Of a DNA stretch of 44,840 nt, positions 27,456 through 35,205 are shown piece after piece; position 1 is the first letter of the stretch, and each line of letters begins with the position of its first letter. Origin of the DNA: an uncultured Pseudomonadota bacterium (GTDB taxonomy: Bacteria > Pseudomonadota > Gammaproteobacteria > Burkholderiales > SG8-41). Both the position numbers and the translations under genes were made by a program. The notes below the pieces were generated by a model. The model had not been told where the DNA came from. It did no database searches and saw only the letters and a program-made list of their open reading frames with translations. The DNA is taken from contig CAMPGR010000015.1 in assembly GCA_946885605.1 (NCBI GenBank), positions 1 to 44,840 of the forward strand. The letters are read 5' to 3'.

Positions 27456-28271
27456 ATGCATCCCATGCTCAACATCGCCGTGAAAGCGGCGCGCCGCGCG
27501 GGCAACATCATCAATCGCGCCACTCGCAATCTCGACGTCGTAGTGGTGCACGAGAAGGTTGCGAACGACTATGTCTCCGAGGTGGATCACGAAGCCGAGG
27601 AAGCGATCATCAGGACGCTGCACGAAGCGTATCCGGACCATTCGATTCTAGCAGAGGAGAGCGGCGCCTCCGGCAAGTCGGAATTCCAGTGGATCATCGA
27701 TCCGCTCGACGGGACGACGAACTTCCTGCACGGCTTCCCGCAGTACGCGGTGTCGATCGCGCTCAAGCACAAGGAGGTCGTCACGCAGGCGGTGATCTAC
27801 GACCCGGGCCGCAACGATCTCTTCACGGCGACGCGCGGCCGTGGGGCATTCCTCAATGAAACGCGGATACGCGTGAGCAAGCGCGCGCAGATGAAGCCAA
27901 GTCTGATCGGCACCGGTTTTCCGTTCCGTCAGCTCGAGCACGTCGATGCATATCTCGCGATGCTGCGCGACGTGATGCACAACAGCGCAGGCGTGCGGCG
28001 CGCGGGTGCGGCTTCACTCGATCTCGCATACGTCGCGGCCGGGCGGCTCGACGCGTTCTGGGAAATCGGCTTGAGCGCGTGGGACATGGCAGCGGGCGCG
28101 CTCCTCATCACGGAAGCGGGCGGGCTCGTCGGCGATCTCGAAGGCAATACGGGTTATCTCGAGAGCGGAAACATCCTCGCCGGCAATCCGAAGATTTTCG
28201 GTCAGATGGTGCAGCTCCTCTCGCGCCATCTCACCCCGGCGCTCAAGAGCCGCCGGAGTTCGGCGTCGTAG
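27456..28271 (+). CDS. suhB: inositol-1-monophosphatase / SuhB
   Basis: A 271-residue Mg-dependent phosphatase that in E. coli also joins ribosomal RNA antitermination complexes. It starts [19 protein letters not shown], almost identical to E. coli SuhB, which fixes the ATG at 27456. Metal-binding motifs are [25 protein letters not shown] and the C-terminal [15 protein letters not shown]. The divergent arrangement with trmJ leaves just 18 bases between start codons, so each promoter must lie within or next to the other gene. Confidence 0.95.
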   Translation: MHPMLNIAVKAARRAGNIINRATRNLDVVVVHEKVANDYVSEVDHEAEEAIIRTLHEAYPDHSILAEESGASGKSEFQWIIDPLDGTTNFLHGFPQYAVSIALKHKEVVTQAVIYDPGRNDLFTATRGRGAFLNETRIRVSKRAQMKPSLIGTGFPFRQLEHVDAYLAMLRDVMHNSAGVRRAGAASLDLAYVAAGRLDAFWEIGLSAWDMAAGALLITEAGGLVGDLEGNTGYLESGNILAGNPKIFGQMVQLLSRHLTPALKSRRSSAS

Positions 28272-28321
28272 AAAAACAGCGTCTCGTCATTCGACATATT
28301 CTCGTTAGATCCGTCGGGATT

Positions 28322-28597
28322 TCAGCATTCCATAAGCGGCAACGCCGGAAGCACCTTCTCGATCGTGATAGGTAGATCGCGCACGCGCACCCCGCTCGCA
28401 TTGAACACCGCGTTCGCCACCGCCGCATTGGCCCCGCAATTGCCCAGCTCGCCGACGCCCTTTGCGCCCAGCACGTTGGCCTTGTCGTCGAAGCCATCGA
28501 GCACAACGGCGTCGATATCGGGAATGTCGGCGTGCACGGGCACCAGGTATCCCGCGAGGTCGCGGTTCAGGAAAGCCCCTGTGCGCTTCTCCACCAC
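28322..28597 (-). pseudogene. C-terminal remnant of a molybdenum hydroxylase large subunit
   Basis: The frame encodes about 91 residues ending in a normal stop. AKGVGELGNCGANAAVANAVFNASGVRVRDLPIT is the C-terminal block of the xanthine dehydrogenase/aldehyde oxidase molybdopterin-binding subunit, which is normally over 700 residues. It includes the family's catalytic Glu region (GVGELG). Everything before KRTGAFLNRDL is gone; upstream sequence (28598-28763) shows no matching frame. It is a relic of a deleted gene, converging on suhB. Confidence 0.85.
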
Positions 28598-28763
28598 AAT
28601 GACCCAAATAACCGAAAAGTCGTCGGTCTCAGTCCGACAAGATTCAAGTCAGAGGTTCTCGTTTCATCGTCTCGATGGAGGGCGGCAGCGCGTCGCTATC
28701 CCGCCTACGGCCGCATTAACGGCGGGCTAATCTGATTAATCTGATGTCAACGGTGCAATCATC

Positions 28764-30344
28764 GTGAGCACTGTCGCGCGCACGCCGTGTGACGAAGCCG
28801 TCATTCGCTCGATAGCCCCCGATGTGCCGTGCGCCGTCGGCGCGGAGCGGTGGGTCCTCGCGGCGACGATACTCGGGTCGAGCATGGTCTTCGTCGATGG
28901 GACAGTCGTGAACGTCGCGCTGCCGCAACTCCAGCGTGCGTTCGACGCGACGATCTTTCAATCGCAATGGGTCGTCGAATCGTACGCACTGTTTCTCGCG
29001 ACGCTTCTCCTGCTCGGCGGTGTCGCGGGCGATCGCTATGGGCGCCGTCGTGTGTTTTCCATCGGCGTAATCGTCTTCGCCGCAGCCTCGGCGTGGTGCG
29101 CGTCCGCGCACAGCATTCAGGAGCTCATACTCGCGCGCGCGGTGCAGGGCGTCGGCGGTGCGCTCCTCGTCCCTGGCAGTCTCGCGATAATCGGCGCATC
29201 ATTTCCGCAGGAACGTCGCGGCAAGGCGATCGGCATCTGGTCGGGATACACCGCAATTGCCGCCGCGCTCGGGCCGGTGCTGGGCGGCTGGCTCATCGAT
29301 CACTTCTCCTGGCGCTGGGCGTTTCTCGTCAATATTCCTCTCGCGGTGGCGGTCCTCGCGATCACGCACTCGCGCGTCGGCGAGAGCAGAGATCCTGCGG
29401 CGCCCCGGCTCGACTGGATCGGCGCCACGCTCGCAACGGCAGGCATCGGCGCACTGGTTTTCGGTTTGATCGAATCGGCGCAGCGGGGATGGAGCGACCC
29501 GCGTGTTGTGGGCGCCTTCGTGCTGAGCGTCGTCGCGCTTGGTGTTTTTGTGTTTTGCGAGACGCGCATCGCCGCGCCCATGCTGCCTCCGCACCTCTTC
29601 CGTTCGCGCGACTTCACCGCCGCGAACCTGCTGACGCTATTGCTCTACGCGGCGTTGGGCGGCGCGCTCTTCTTCTTTCCGCTCGATCTCATCCAGGTGC
29701 ACGGCTATTCGTCGACAGCCGCAGGCGCGGCGTTCCTGCCGTTCGTGCTGATCATGTTCGCACTGTCCGGCTGGGCCGGCGGCCTGGTGGATCGCTACGG
29801 CGCAAGACCGCCGCTCGTCGTCGGACCGGTCATCGCGGCCGCGGGTTTCGCGCTCATGGCGCTGCCGGGCACAAGTGGCAGCTACTGGATGACGTTCTTC
29901 CCTGCCGTCGTCGTGCTCGGCTTCGGCATGGCGATCTGCGTCGCTCCGCTTACGACGACTGTGCTGAATTCGGTAGACACGCGCCTCGCCGGTACGGCCT
30001 CGGGCGTGAACAACGCAGTCTCGCGCATTGCCGCGCTGCTCGCGATCGCGTTATTCGGCATCGTGATGAACCACGTCTTCAATGCACACCTGCAACAGCA
30101 TCTGGATGCGCTCCAGCTTCCCCCGGACGTTCAGCAGGCGATCGCGACAGAACGGGCCAAGCTGGGCGCGATGGAGTTCCCCCAAGTGCTCGACGCAACC
30201 GTGCGCTCGGCACTTCAGGCCGCCGTCGCTGAATCGTTCGTCGCGGGATTTCGCTGGGTGATGGTGCTATCGTCGCTACTGGCACTCGCGAGCGCAGCGA
30301 TTGCGTGGGTGATGCTTACCCCGGGCCACCGATCTGAGCGGTAG
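28764..30344 (+). CDS. MFS drug/proton antiporter, DHA2 (14-helix) type
   Basis: A 526-residue inner-membrane transporter with about 14 hydrophobic segments. WVLAATILGSSMVFVDGTVVNVALPQL is the DHA2 motif D1 region, GDRYGRRRVF is motif A, and RAVQGVGGALLVPGSLAII and GPVLGGWLIDHFSWRWAFLVNIP (motif C region) follow. The start is a GTG at 28764; a nearby ATG at 28744 runs into a stop. A soluble stretch LQQHLDALQLPPDVQQAIATERA separates the last helices, as in EmrB-like proteins. No membrane-fusion partner is nearby, so the substrate is unknown. Confidence 0.92.
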   Translation: MSTVARTPCDEAVIRSIAPDVPCAVGAERWVLAATILGSSMVFVDGTVVNVALPQLQRAFDATIFQSQWVVESYALFLATLLLLGGVAGDRYGRRRVFSIGVIVFAAASAWCASAHSIQELILARAVQGVGGALLVPGSLAIIGASFPQERRGKAIGIWSGYTAIAAALGPVLGGWLIDHFSWRWAFLVNIPLAVAVLAITHSRVGESRDPAAPRLDWIGATLATAGIGALVFGLIESAQRGWSDPRVVGAFVLSVVALGVFVFCETRIAAPMLPPHLFRSRDFTAANLLTLLLYAALGGALFFFPLDLIQVHGYSSTAAGAAFLPFVLIMFALSGWAGGLVDRYGARPPLVVGPVIAAAGFALMALPGTSGSYWMTFFPAVVVLGFGMAICVAPLTTTVLNSVDTRLAGTASGVNNAVSRIAALLAIALFGIVMNHVFNAHLQQHLDALQLPPDVQQAIATERAKLGAMEFPQVLDATVRSALQAAVAESFVAGFRWVMVLSSLLALASAAIAWVMLTPGHRSER

Positions 30345-30350
30345 CCATCA

Positions 30351-31508
30351 TCACGCCAACCGGCCGCCGAGGCGCTGCGCAAGCCAGTCGGCGACGAGAT
30401 TCACGCCCACCTGCCGATTGTCCTCCTGGCAGTGGTCGCTGCCGCCGTCGTGCGCGGTGAGCACCTTCAGCGTCTTGTCTTTGGAGCCGACCGCGTCATG
30501 AAGCCGCAGCGCGAATTCGAGCGGCACGATGTTGTCGTTCTCGCCGTGGATGCAATAGAACGGGCATTGAATCCTCTCCGCGACGCCGGCGAGCCGGTAG
30601 TTCTCGAGCTTCTTCATGCAGGCATCCATGTCCGGCATGCCGAGCACCCACGGCAGCTGAAACGACGGCGCCGAGATCTTCGTCCCGCCAGACTCCATGA
30701 TCTTTCGCCGCCGCACCCACGCTTCGTGATAATCGAAGTGCCCGCCCCAGGCGACGCACGCGGCGAAACGGGGCTCCATCGCAGCAGCGCGCGGCGCGTA
30801 ATAGCCGCCCATGCTGAAGCCCATCACCGCGATGCGCTGCGGATCGACGTCCGCGCGACCCGTGATGTAATCGAGCGCCGCCCGCGCCGGAACTTCGTAG
30901 TCGTAGCGGCTCGGGATGCCCTGCAGCCGCAGCGCCTCGCCCTGCCCCGGCCCGTCGATCGCAAGCACGTGGAGACCGCGCCGCGCGATTTCCGCGCCGC
31001 CGAAGAGCACGCTCATCTCCTTCGCGTTGTCGAGCCCGTCGAACATCACGACCGCGGGGAGCCGCCCCTCGCCGTGCGATTTGAAGAACCACGCCGGAAG
31101 CGTCGTCCCTTCGTACGGCACTTCGACGCGCTCGATGTTGGGATAGCGCCGCGCAATGCCCTTGCGGAAACAGCGCAGGCAACTGCGATACGTCTCCCAT
31201 TTGCGATCGGACGGCGCGACGAAGCGCTCGCCGCAGAAGTAATAGATCGCCGCGCGCAGATAGTAGCTCCCCGCGGTCAATTCGCAGCCGTCGCGCTCCG
31301 CCGCTTCGCCGAAGCCTTCGATGCGTTTCGCCATCGCGGTCCATTCCTGCCACCACTTCTCGTTGTCGCCGACGTGCGCCTTCAGCTTCTGCCCGATCTG
31401 ATCGATCTCGCCGATCGCGGCCGCGCCCCACGTCTGCATCTCGATCCCGAACATCATGCCCTGGGACCACATGTGATTGCCGGGGAAATATTCGAACCAG
31501 TGACTCAT
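30351..31508 (-). CDS. alpha/beta hydrolase, DHPON-hydrolase/FrsA-like
   Basis: A 385-residue hydrolase with a large N-terminal helical cap (about 1-125) and a C-terminal alpha/beta core. The nucleophile Ser232 is in MGFSMGGYYAPR. HVLAIDGPGQGEALR is the preceding loop. Acid and base candidates are in HGENDNIVP and GGSDHCQ. This layout resembles 2,6-dihydroxypseudooxynicotine hydrolase, a C-C bond hydrolase of nicotine breakdown, and fungal relatives. The substrate here is unknown. It converges on the DHA2 transporter with six bases between. Confidence 0.85.
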   Translation of the reverse strand: MSHWFEYFPGNHMWSQGMMFGIEMQTWGAAAIGEIDQIGQKLKAHVGDNEKWWQEWTAMAKRIEGFGEAAERDGCELTAGSYYLRAAIYYFCGERFVAPSDRKWETYRSCLRCFRKGIARRYPNIERVEVPYEGTTLPAWFFKSHGEGRLPAVVMFDGLDNAKEMSVLFGGAEIARRGLHVLAIDGPGQGEALRLQGIPSRYDYEVPARAALDYITGRADVDPQRIAVMGFSMGGYYAPRAAAMEPRFAACVAWGGHFDYHEAWVRRRKIMESGGTKISAPSFQLPWVLGMPDMDACMKKLENYRLAGVAERIQCPFYCIHGENDNIVPLEFALRLHDAVGSKDKTLKVLTAHDGGSDHCQEDNRQVGVNLVADWLAQRLGGRLA

Positions 31509-31650
31509 CGCTGTTGCGCCTCTCTCGTTGTCCGCAAATGGCGCAACTTTACCTTCTTTGGACGGCCCGGAGGAGGGAATAAGGAACGACGCCCTCCTCT
31601 GACGAGGAGAGACGGCGCGTGATTCGTAACGGGTGGCGGAAGCCTGGCGA

Positions 31651-32472
31651 TTAGCGTATCGCGGTCCACATGCCCGCCGCGGCGCCCTTCATGCGGCCCT
31701 TCATCGCATTGCCGTCCACGCGCCCGACATACGTGATGCTTCCGACGGTGAACGTGATGCGATCGCCCTTGAGCTTCCCGTCCTTGATCGGCGTGCGCTT
31801 GCCATTCGCGAAGAGCGAGCCCGACACGGTCTGATACTTCTGCTGCAGCGTGAGCTCGCCCGCGGACATCTTCCACGTGCCGTTCACCTTCGCCGGCACG
31901 ATATAGAGATGCGCAGTGCACCACGCCCCGCAGTCGCCGTCCGCACGCTCGGTCGCGTCCGCCGTCCACTCCGGGATGTCGAAGGCGTTCAGCACGATGC
32001 GCGAGCCGGGCTGCAGCTCGAGAAACTTGGGCTTGAGGCGCTCGAGATTTTCGGGCAGGAGGAAGAGCGCCAGCACGTTCGCTTTCGATATGTCGGCTTC
32101 ATACATGTCGCCCTGCACGAACTGCGCCTTGTCCGCGACGCCTTCCTTCTCCGCGCCGCGCCGCGCCAACTCCACCATGTCCTGGTTGTATTCGACGCCG
32201 AGCCCGCGCGCACCGCGCTTCGCCGCCGCAATGATGTTGCGCCCGTCGCCGGAGCCGAGATCCATCACGAAATCCCTCTCCGTCACCTTCGCGAGATCGA
32301 GCATCTTCTCGACGAGCGCGTGCGGCGTCGGCACCCACACCACGTCCTTCCCCGCCTGGCCCTCCGTCGGAACGTACGGCTTCGGCGCTTCTTCGGCGGC
32401 GGACGCAAGCGCCGCGCTTCCGGCGAAACACAGTACGGCAAACAACTGAACTGCGCGATGCAGAGAATTCAC
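31651..32472 (-). CDS. exported SAM-dependent methyltransferase-like protein
   Basis: A 273-residue protein with a signal peptide (VNSLHRAVQLFAVLCFAGSAALASAAEE) followed by a class I methyltransferase fold. VWVPTPHALVEKML and the SAM-binding motif I VMDLGSGDGRNIIAAA are clear, with LGVEYNQDMVELAR as motif II. The C-terminal third (about 190-273) is beta-rich (TWKMSAGELTLQQKYQ, ITFTVGSITYVGRVDG). The GTG at 32472 is chosen because GAGGAGG lies nine bases upstream; an ATG at 32511 would bury that site. SAM is not known to be abundant in the periplasm, so its activity is an open question. Confidence 0.85.
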   Translation of the reverse strand: MNSLHRAVQLFAVLCFAGSAALASAAEEAPKPYVPTEGQAGKDVVWVPTPHALVEKMLDLAKVTERDFVMDLGSGDGRNIIAAAKRGARGLGVEYNQDMVELARRGAEKEGVADKAQFVQGDMYEADISKANVLALFLLPENLERLKPKFLELQPGSRIVLNAFDIPEWTADATERADGDCGAWCTAHLYIVPAKVNGTWKMSAGELTLQQKYQTVSGSLFANGKRTPIKDGKLKGDRITFTVGSITYVGRVDGNAMKGRMKGAAAGMWTAIR

Positions 32473-32524
32473 AGCGACTTTCCTCCTCGGGCCGATTGTC
32501 AAGCGATGCACGTGAGCGGCTTTC

Positions 32525-32561
32525 GTGTGTAACAGTGGCGCCTTACACCAAACTTACACAC
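32525..32561. promoter_or_regulatory. repeated GTGTAA/TTACAC sites in a divergent gap
   Basis: GTGTGTAA (32525-32532) and TTACACAC (32554-32561) are perfect inverted repeats, with a further TTACAC between them (32543-32548). They lie in the 283-base gap between the methyltransferase and the glycine-rich protein genes. They could be an operator or a stem-loop. No clear promoter was found in the rest of the gap. Confidence 0.3.
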
Positions 32562-32755
32562 CACTCCCCCTCTGAATCGTGGCATGTAGATTTTTCACCA
32601 GCGGTCACATTTACAAAACGACGCACGCACGCGCCTGGACTGCTGAACCGCGGTGTGACGAAAGGTTTACCGCGGCCTGCAACGGCATGAGCCTTGCTTC
32701 ACTTCGCTCGCGCGGGATTCGCGTACCTTACTTACCTACCAGCGAAGGAGTTTGA

Positions 32756-33211
32756 ATGATGAGCAAGCATCCATTGTTGATGGCAGTTGCGACCGCGATG
32801 TCGCTGAGCATCTCGGCGATTGCGCTGGCTGCCGGCGGCTACGGCGGCTCCAGCGGCGACACGAGGGGCTCGAGCGGCACGTCCGGCAGCGGCGCATACG
32901 GCGGATCCGCTTCCGGCGGCGACGGCGGCAGCACTGGCACGAGGCGCGGCACAGATGCGTGCCAAGGTCTCACCGGTCAGGCGCTGCAGACCTGCATGCA
33001 GCAGCAACAGCAATCGCGGCCACGCACACCGGGCAGCAGCGACTCCCCGTCCGCGGGCGGCTCGCGTAGAGGCAGCACCGGCAACGGCGGCAGCAGCGAC
33101 AGCGGCAGCGGGGCGGGTGGTGCAGGCGGCGGCAACGGTGGCGGTGGCAGTGGCGGCGGTAGTGGCAGTGGCGGTGGTAGTGGTGGCGGCGGTGGAGGTG
33201 GCGGTCGTTAA
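32756..33211 (+). CDS. glycine-rich exported protein with C-GLTG-A-C motif
   Basis: A 151-residue protein with a strong ribosome-binding site (AAGGAG). Residues 1-26 form a signal peptide ending AIALAAG. Most of the mature protein is Gly/Ser, ending in long runs of GGGGS type and a poly-Gly tail. Its only ordered part is DACQGLTGQALQTCMQQQQQ, with Cys69 and Cys80. The protein at 34064-34564 has the same layout and the same motif, so they are paralogues. The function is unknown; secreted or surface location is expected. A terminator follows directly. Confidence 0.8.
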   Translation: MMSKHPLLMAVATAMSLSISAIALAAGGYGGSSGDTRGSSGTSGSGAYGGSASGGDGGSTGTRRGTDACQGLTGQALQTCMQQQQQSRPRTPGSSDSPSAGGSRRGSTGNGGSSDSGSGAGGAGGGNGGGGSGGGSGSGGGSGGGGGGGGR

Positions 33212-33229
33212 TCGGCGCGCACCTCGAGG

Positions 33230-33265
33230 AACGGCGCAGCATGATCGCTGCGCCGTTTCTTTTTA
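33230..33265 (+). terminator. rho-independent terminator
   Basis: An 11-base perfect stem (AACGGCGCAGC / GCTGCGCCGTT) with a six-base loop ATGATC is followed by TTCTTTTT. It lies 18 bases after the glycine-rich gene and is the clearest intrinsic terminator in the window. Confidence 0.9.
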
Positions 33266-33288
33266 CCCCCGCACTTCGTCACTGCAGT

Positions 33289-33397
33289 TCGTCGCTTCCA
33301 GCGAAACCCGGGATCCGCGTCCTCGGACTTCGTCATTTCAGCGAAAGCTGGAATCCAGTGAATCAGCCTGGATCCCGGCGTACGCTGGGATGACGGG
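33289..33397. repeat. GTCATTCC-type repeat, one full and one partial copy
   Basis: The full copy (33331-33397) has hairpins CAGCGAAAGCTG and CCGGCGTACGCTGG, with outer ends CGTCATTTC and GATGACGGG that also pair. A partial copy, TTCCAGCGAAACCCGGGAT, precedes it (33289-33310). Confidence 0.75.
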
Positions 33398-33420
33398 TTG
33401 GGCGTGATGGGTACGCAGTA

Positions 33421-33927
33421 TCAAAAGTCGCCGACAAAATCTCGTTTGCCGAGCTCCACGCCGTTGTGCCGCAGGATGTTGTACGCGGTGGTGACGTGGA
33501 AATAAAAATTCGGATATGCCCAGTTGAGAAGATATTGCATGCCCTTGAAGCGGTACTCCTGCTTACCGAGTTTCACGACGATGTCCTTCTCTTCGCTGCC
33601 ATCGATCTGCTCGGGCCGGATCGTCTCGATGAACGCGATGGTCTTCGCGATGCGCGCCTTCAACTCGGGGAACGTCTGCTCGGTATCCTCGTGCCTCGGC
33701 ACTTCCACGCCCGCGAGCCGCGCGGCCACCCCTTTCGCCACGTCGCACGCAACCTGCACCTGGCGTGAAAAGGGAAACATGTCGGGATAGAGACGAAACG
33801 TCGTGAGCGCGGCGGGATCGATCTTCCGCGCCTCCGCATGCGCCTGCGCCTTGTCGAGCATCGACGAGAGATTCTTGAGCATATGCACGAAGCGCGGCGC
33901 ACTCGCCTGATACATCGTAATCTGCAT
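33421..33927 (-). CDS. DUF1993 family protein
   Basis: A 168-residue protein of the DUF1993 family, a helical-bundle group related to DinB-like folds. The start is the ATG at 33927, with AAGGAG six bases upstream. Typical stretches are MYQASAPRFVHMLKNLSSMLDKA, LYPDMFPFSRQVQVACDVAKG, VPRHEDTEQTFPELKARIAKTI and LLNWAYPNFYFHVTTAYNILR. No metal-binding site is established. It is divergent from the Ser/Gly-rich gene at 34064 and converges on the first Gly-rich gene; any link is only positional. Confidence 0.88.
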   Translation of the reverse strand: MQITMYQASAPRFVHMLKNLSSMLDKAQAHAEARKIDPAALTTFRLYPDMFPFSRQVQVACDVAKGVAARLAGVEVPRHEDTEQTFPELKARIAKTIAFIETIRPEQIDGSEEKDIVVKLGKQEYRFKGMQYLLNWAYPNFYFHVTTAYNILRHNGVELGKRDFVGDF

Positions 33928-34025
33928 GGTGTCTCCTTTATGTGAATGGACGCGATGTATGTGTGAGGCCACATTTTGACGCATTTCTCGCATCGCACCC
34001 CGGCACGTTGATTGCTTCAGAGTCG

Positions 34026-34050
34026 ATGCGCGCAAGTCGCGCATTTCTTT
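34026..34050 (+). promoter_or_regulatory. stem-loop with T-tract in a gene leader
   Basis: ATGCGCG / CGCGCAT with loop CAAGT is followed by TTTCTTT, immediately before the ribosome-binding site (GAAAGGA) of the Ser/Gly-rich gene. It looks like a terminator placed in a 5' leader, so it may act as an attenuator or as the end of an upstream transcript. Confidence 0.45.
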
Positions 34051-34063
34051 GAAAGGAATCTCT

Positions 34064-34564
34064 ATGACGATCAAGCCTCAAATGCTCGCAATTGCAGCAG
34101 CGGTATCACTTGCCTTGTCCGGAGTGTCGCTTGCAGCAGACACCACCAGCAGGTCCAGCGGTGGAGCCACCAGCGGCTCCGCCAGTGGGTCCGCAAGTGG
34201 AAGCGCTACCGGCTCGGCGAGCGGCACGTCGTGCGAGGGCCTCACCGGGTCCGCGCGCGAGCAATGCATGCAGCAATCGCGTTCGCCGGGAAGCAGTGGA
34301 GAATCGGCTTCGCGCGAAGGCGGACGCACGCCGGGCAAGAGCGAAGACTCCGCATCGCGCACCGGTGTCCCGCCCGCGCATGGCAAACGGGACCATAACG
34401 AGTACGGCTCACCTGCTGCGGGCGGTTCGCCGAGCAGGAGCCACGGCAGCGGCGGCACGAGCAGCGGCGGTAACGCCGGCGCAAGGTCGGGCAACGCTAC
34501 TGGAGGCGGAGCCGGAAGCGCCGCAGGGAGCGCGTCTGGAAGCGCGAGCGGCACGACCCGGTAA
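34064..34564 (+). CDS. Ser/Gly-rich exported protein with C-GLTG-A-C motif
   Basis: A 166-residue protein. Residues 1-25 form a signal peptide (MTIKPQMLAIAAAVSLALSG and onward to LAAD). The rest is low-complexity Ser/Gly/Ala, with repeats such as SGSASGSATGSASG near both ends. The single conserved segment is TSCEGLTGSAREQCMQQS (Cys57, Cys68), matching DACQGLTGQALQTCMQQQ of the protein at 32756. The ATG at 34064 has GAAAGGA upstream. A middle portion is charged (GKSEDSASRTG, GKRDHNEYG). The function is unknown. Confidence 0.8.
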   Translation: MTIKPQMLAIAAAVSLALSGVSLAADTTSRSSGGATSGSASGSASGSATGSASGTSCEGLTGSAREQCMQQSRSPGSSGESASREGGRTPGKSEDSASRTGVPPAHGKRDHNEYGSPAAGGSPSRSHGSGGTSSGGNAGARSGNATGGGAGSAAGSASGSASGTTR

Positions 34565-34570
34565 CCCGTT

Positions 34571-34668
34571 CGTCATTCCGGCGTACATTACATCCCGTCA
34601 TTCCAGCGAAAGCTCTAATCCAGAAAGCCTCCTAAAGCTCTGGATCCCAGCATACGCCGGGAAGACGA
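34571..34668. repeat. GTCATTCC-type repeat copies
   Basis: CGTCATTCCGGCGTACATTACATC is a truncated unit. CGTCATTCCAGCGAAAGCT then starts a second unit, ending in CTGGATCCCAGCATACGCCGGGAAGACG. They follow the Ser/Gly-rich gene directly. Confidence 0.7.
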
Positions 34669-34682
34669 ATGTAGTTCGTTTT

Positions 34683-34714
34683 GGGGTCAGACCCCGACCT
34701 CGGGGTCTGACCCC
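34683..34714. repeat. GGGGTCAGACCCC palindrome pair next to gfa stop
   Basis: GGGGTCAGACCCC and GGGGTCTGACCCC are separated by six bases and form a strong stem. The element ends two bases from the stop codon of the GFA-family gene. Confidence 0.85.
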
Positions 34715-34715
34715 T

Positions 34716-35129
34716 TTACGTTGCGTACTCGTCGAACTTCGGATGCGCCGCCGGCTCGACGTACCACTCCGCGCGCGATGTCCAGAATATGCTGTGCTCG
34801 GGCCGCGGTTCGAGACTTGAATCGAGCACACCCGCTGGCACGAGGTAATTCTCCGTCGTCGGAATCTTGTGCGGCACCCGGGTCCCGCACTTCGTGCAGA
34901 AGCACACCGCGAAGCGCTTCGCACCCGGCAGATCGAAGCGGTGTATGAGCGACTCGCCTGCCGTCCAATTCAACTGACACTGCGGCACGACGATGTTCGC
35001 GGCGTGCGCCGCGCCGCTCGCTTTCCGGCATCGGCTGCAGTAGCAATACCGGAACGCCGAGAATGGCGGCTTCACCTCGAAGCGCACTTCACCGCACAGA
35101 CAGCTTCCCTTGATCGGCTCGTTTGGCAT
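34716..35129 (-). CDS. GFA-family (Mss4-like) zinc protein
   Basis: A 137-residue protein of the GFA/CENP-V fold, named after glutathione-dependent formaldehyde-activating enzyme. Zinc-binding cysteines are in GSCLCGEVRFEV, YCYCSRCRKASGA and CFCTKCGTRVPHK. The ATG at 35129 (MPNEPIKGSCLC) has AAGGGG about seven bases upstream; a longer frame adds ten residues without homology. Most family members have no proven reaction. It is divergent from the Bug gene at 35206 across 76 bases. Confidence 0.88.
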   Translation of the reverse strand: MPNEPIKGSCLCGEVRFEVKPPFSAFRYCYCSRCRKASGAAHAANIVVPQCQLNWTAGESLIHRFDLPGAKRFAVCFCTKCGTRVPHKIPTTENYLVPAGVLDSSLEPRPEHSIFWTSRAEWYVEPAAHPKFDEYAT

Positions 35130-35205
35130 CGCGCATCCCCTTTCGCAAGATGAGAGCAACAGTGATTATACTGAGCGCATCAAACGCATCGCGAGGAGGA
35201 AGCCT

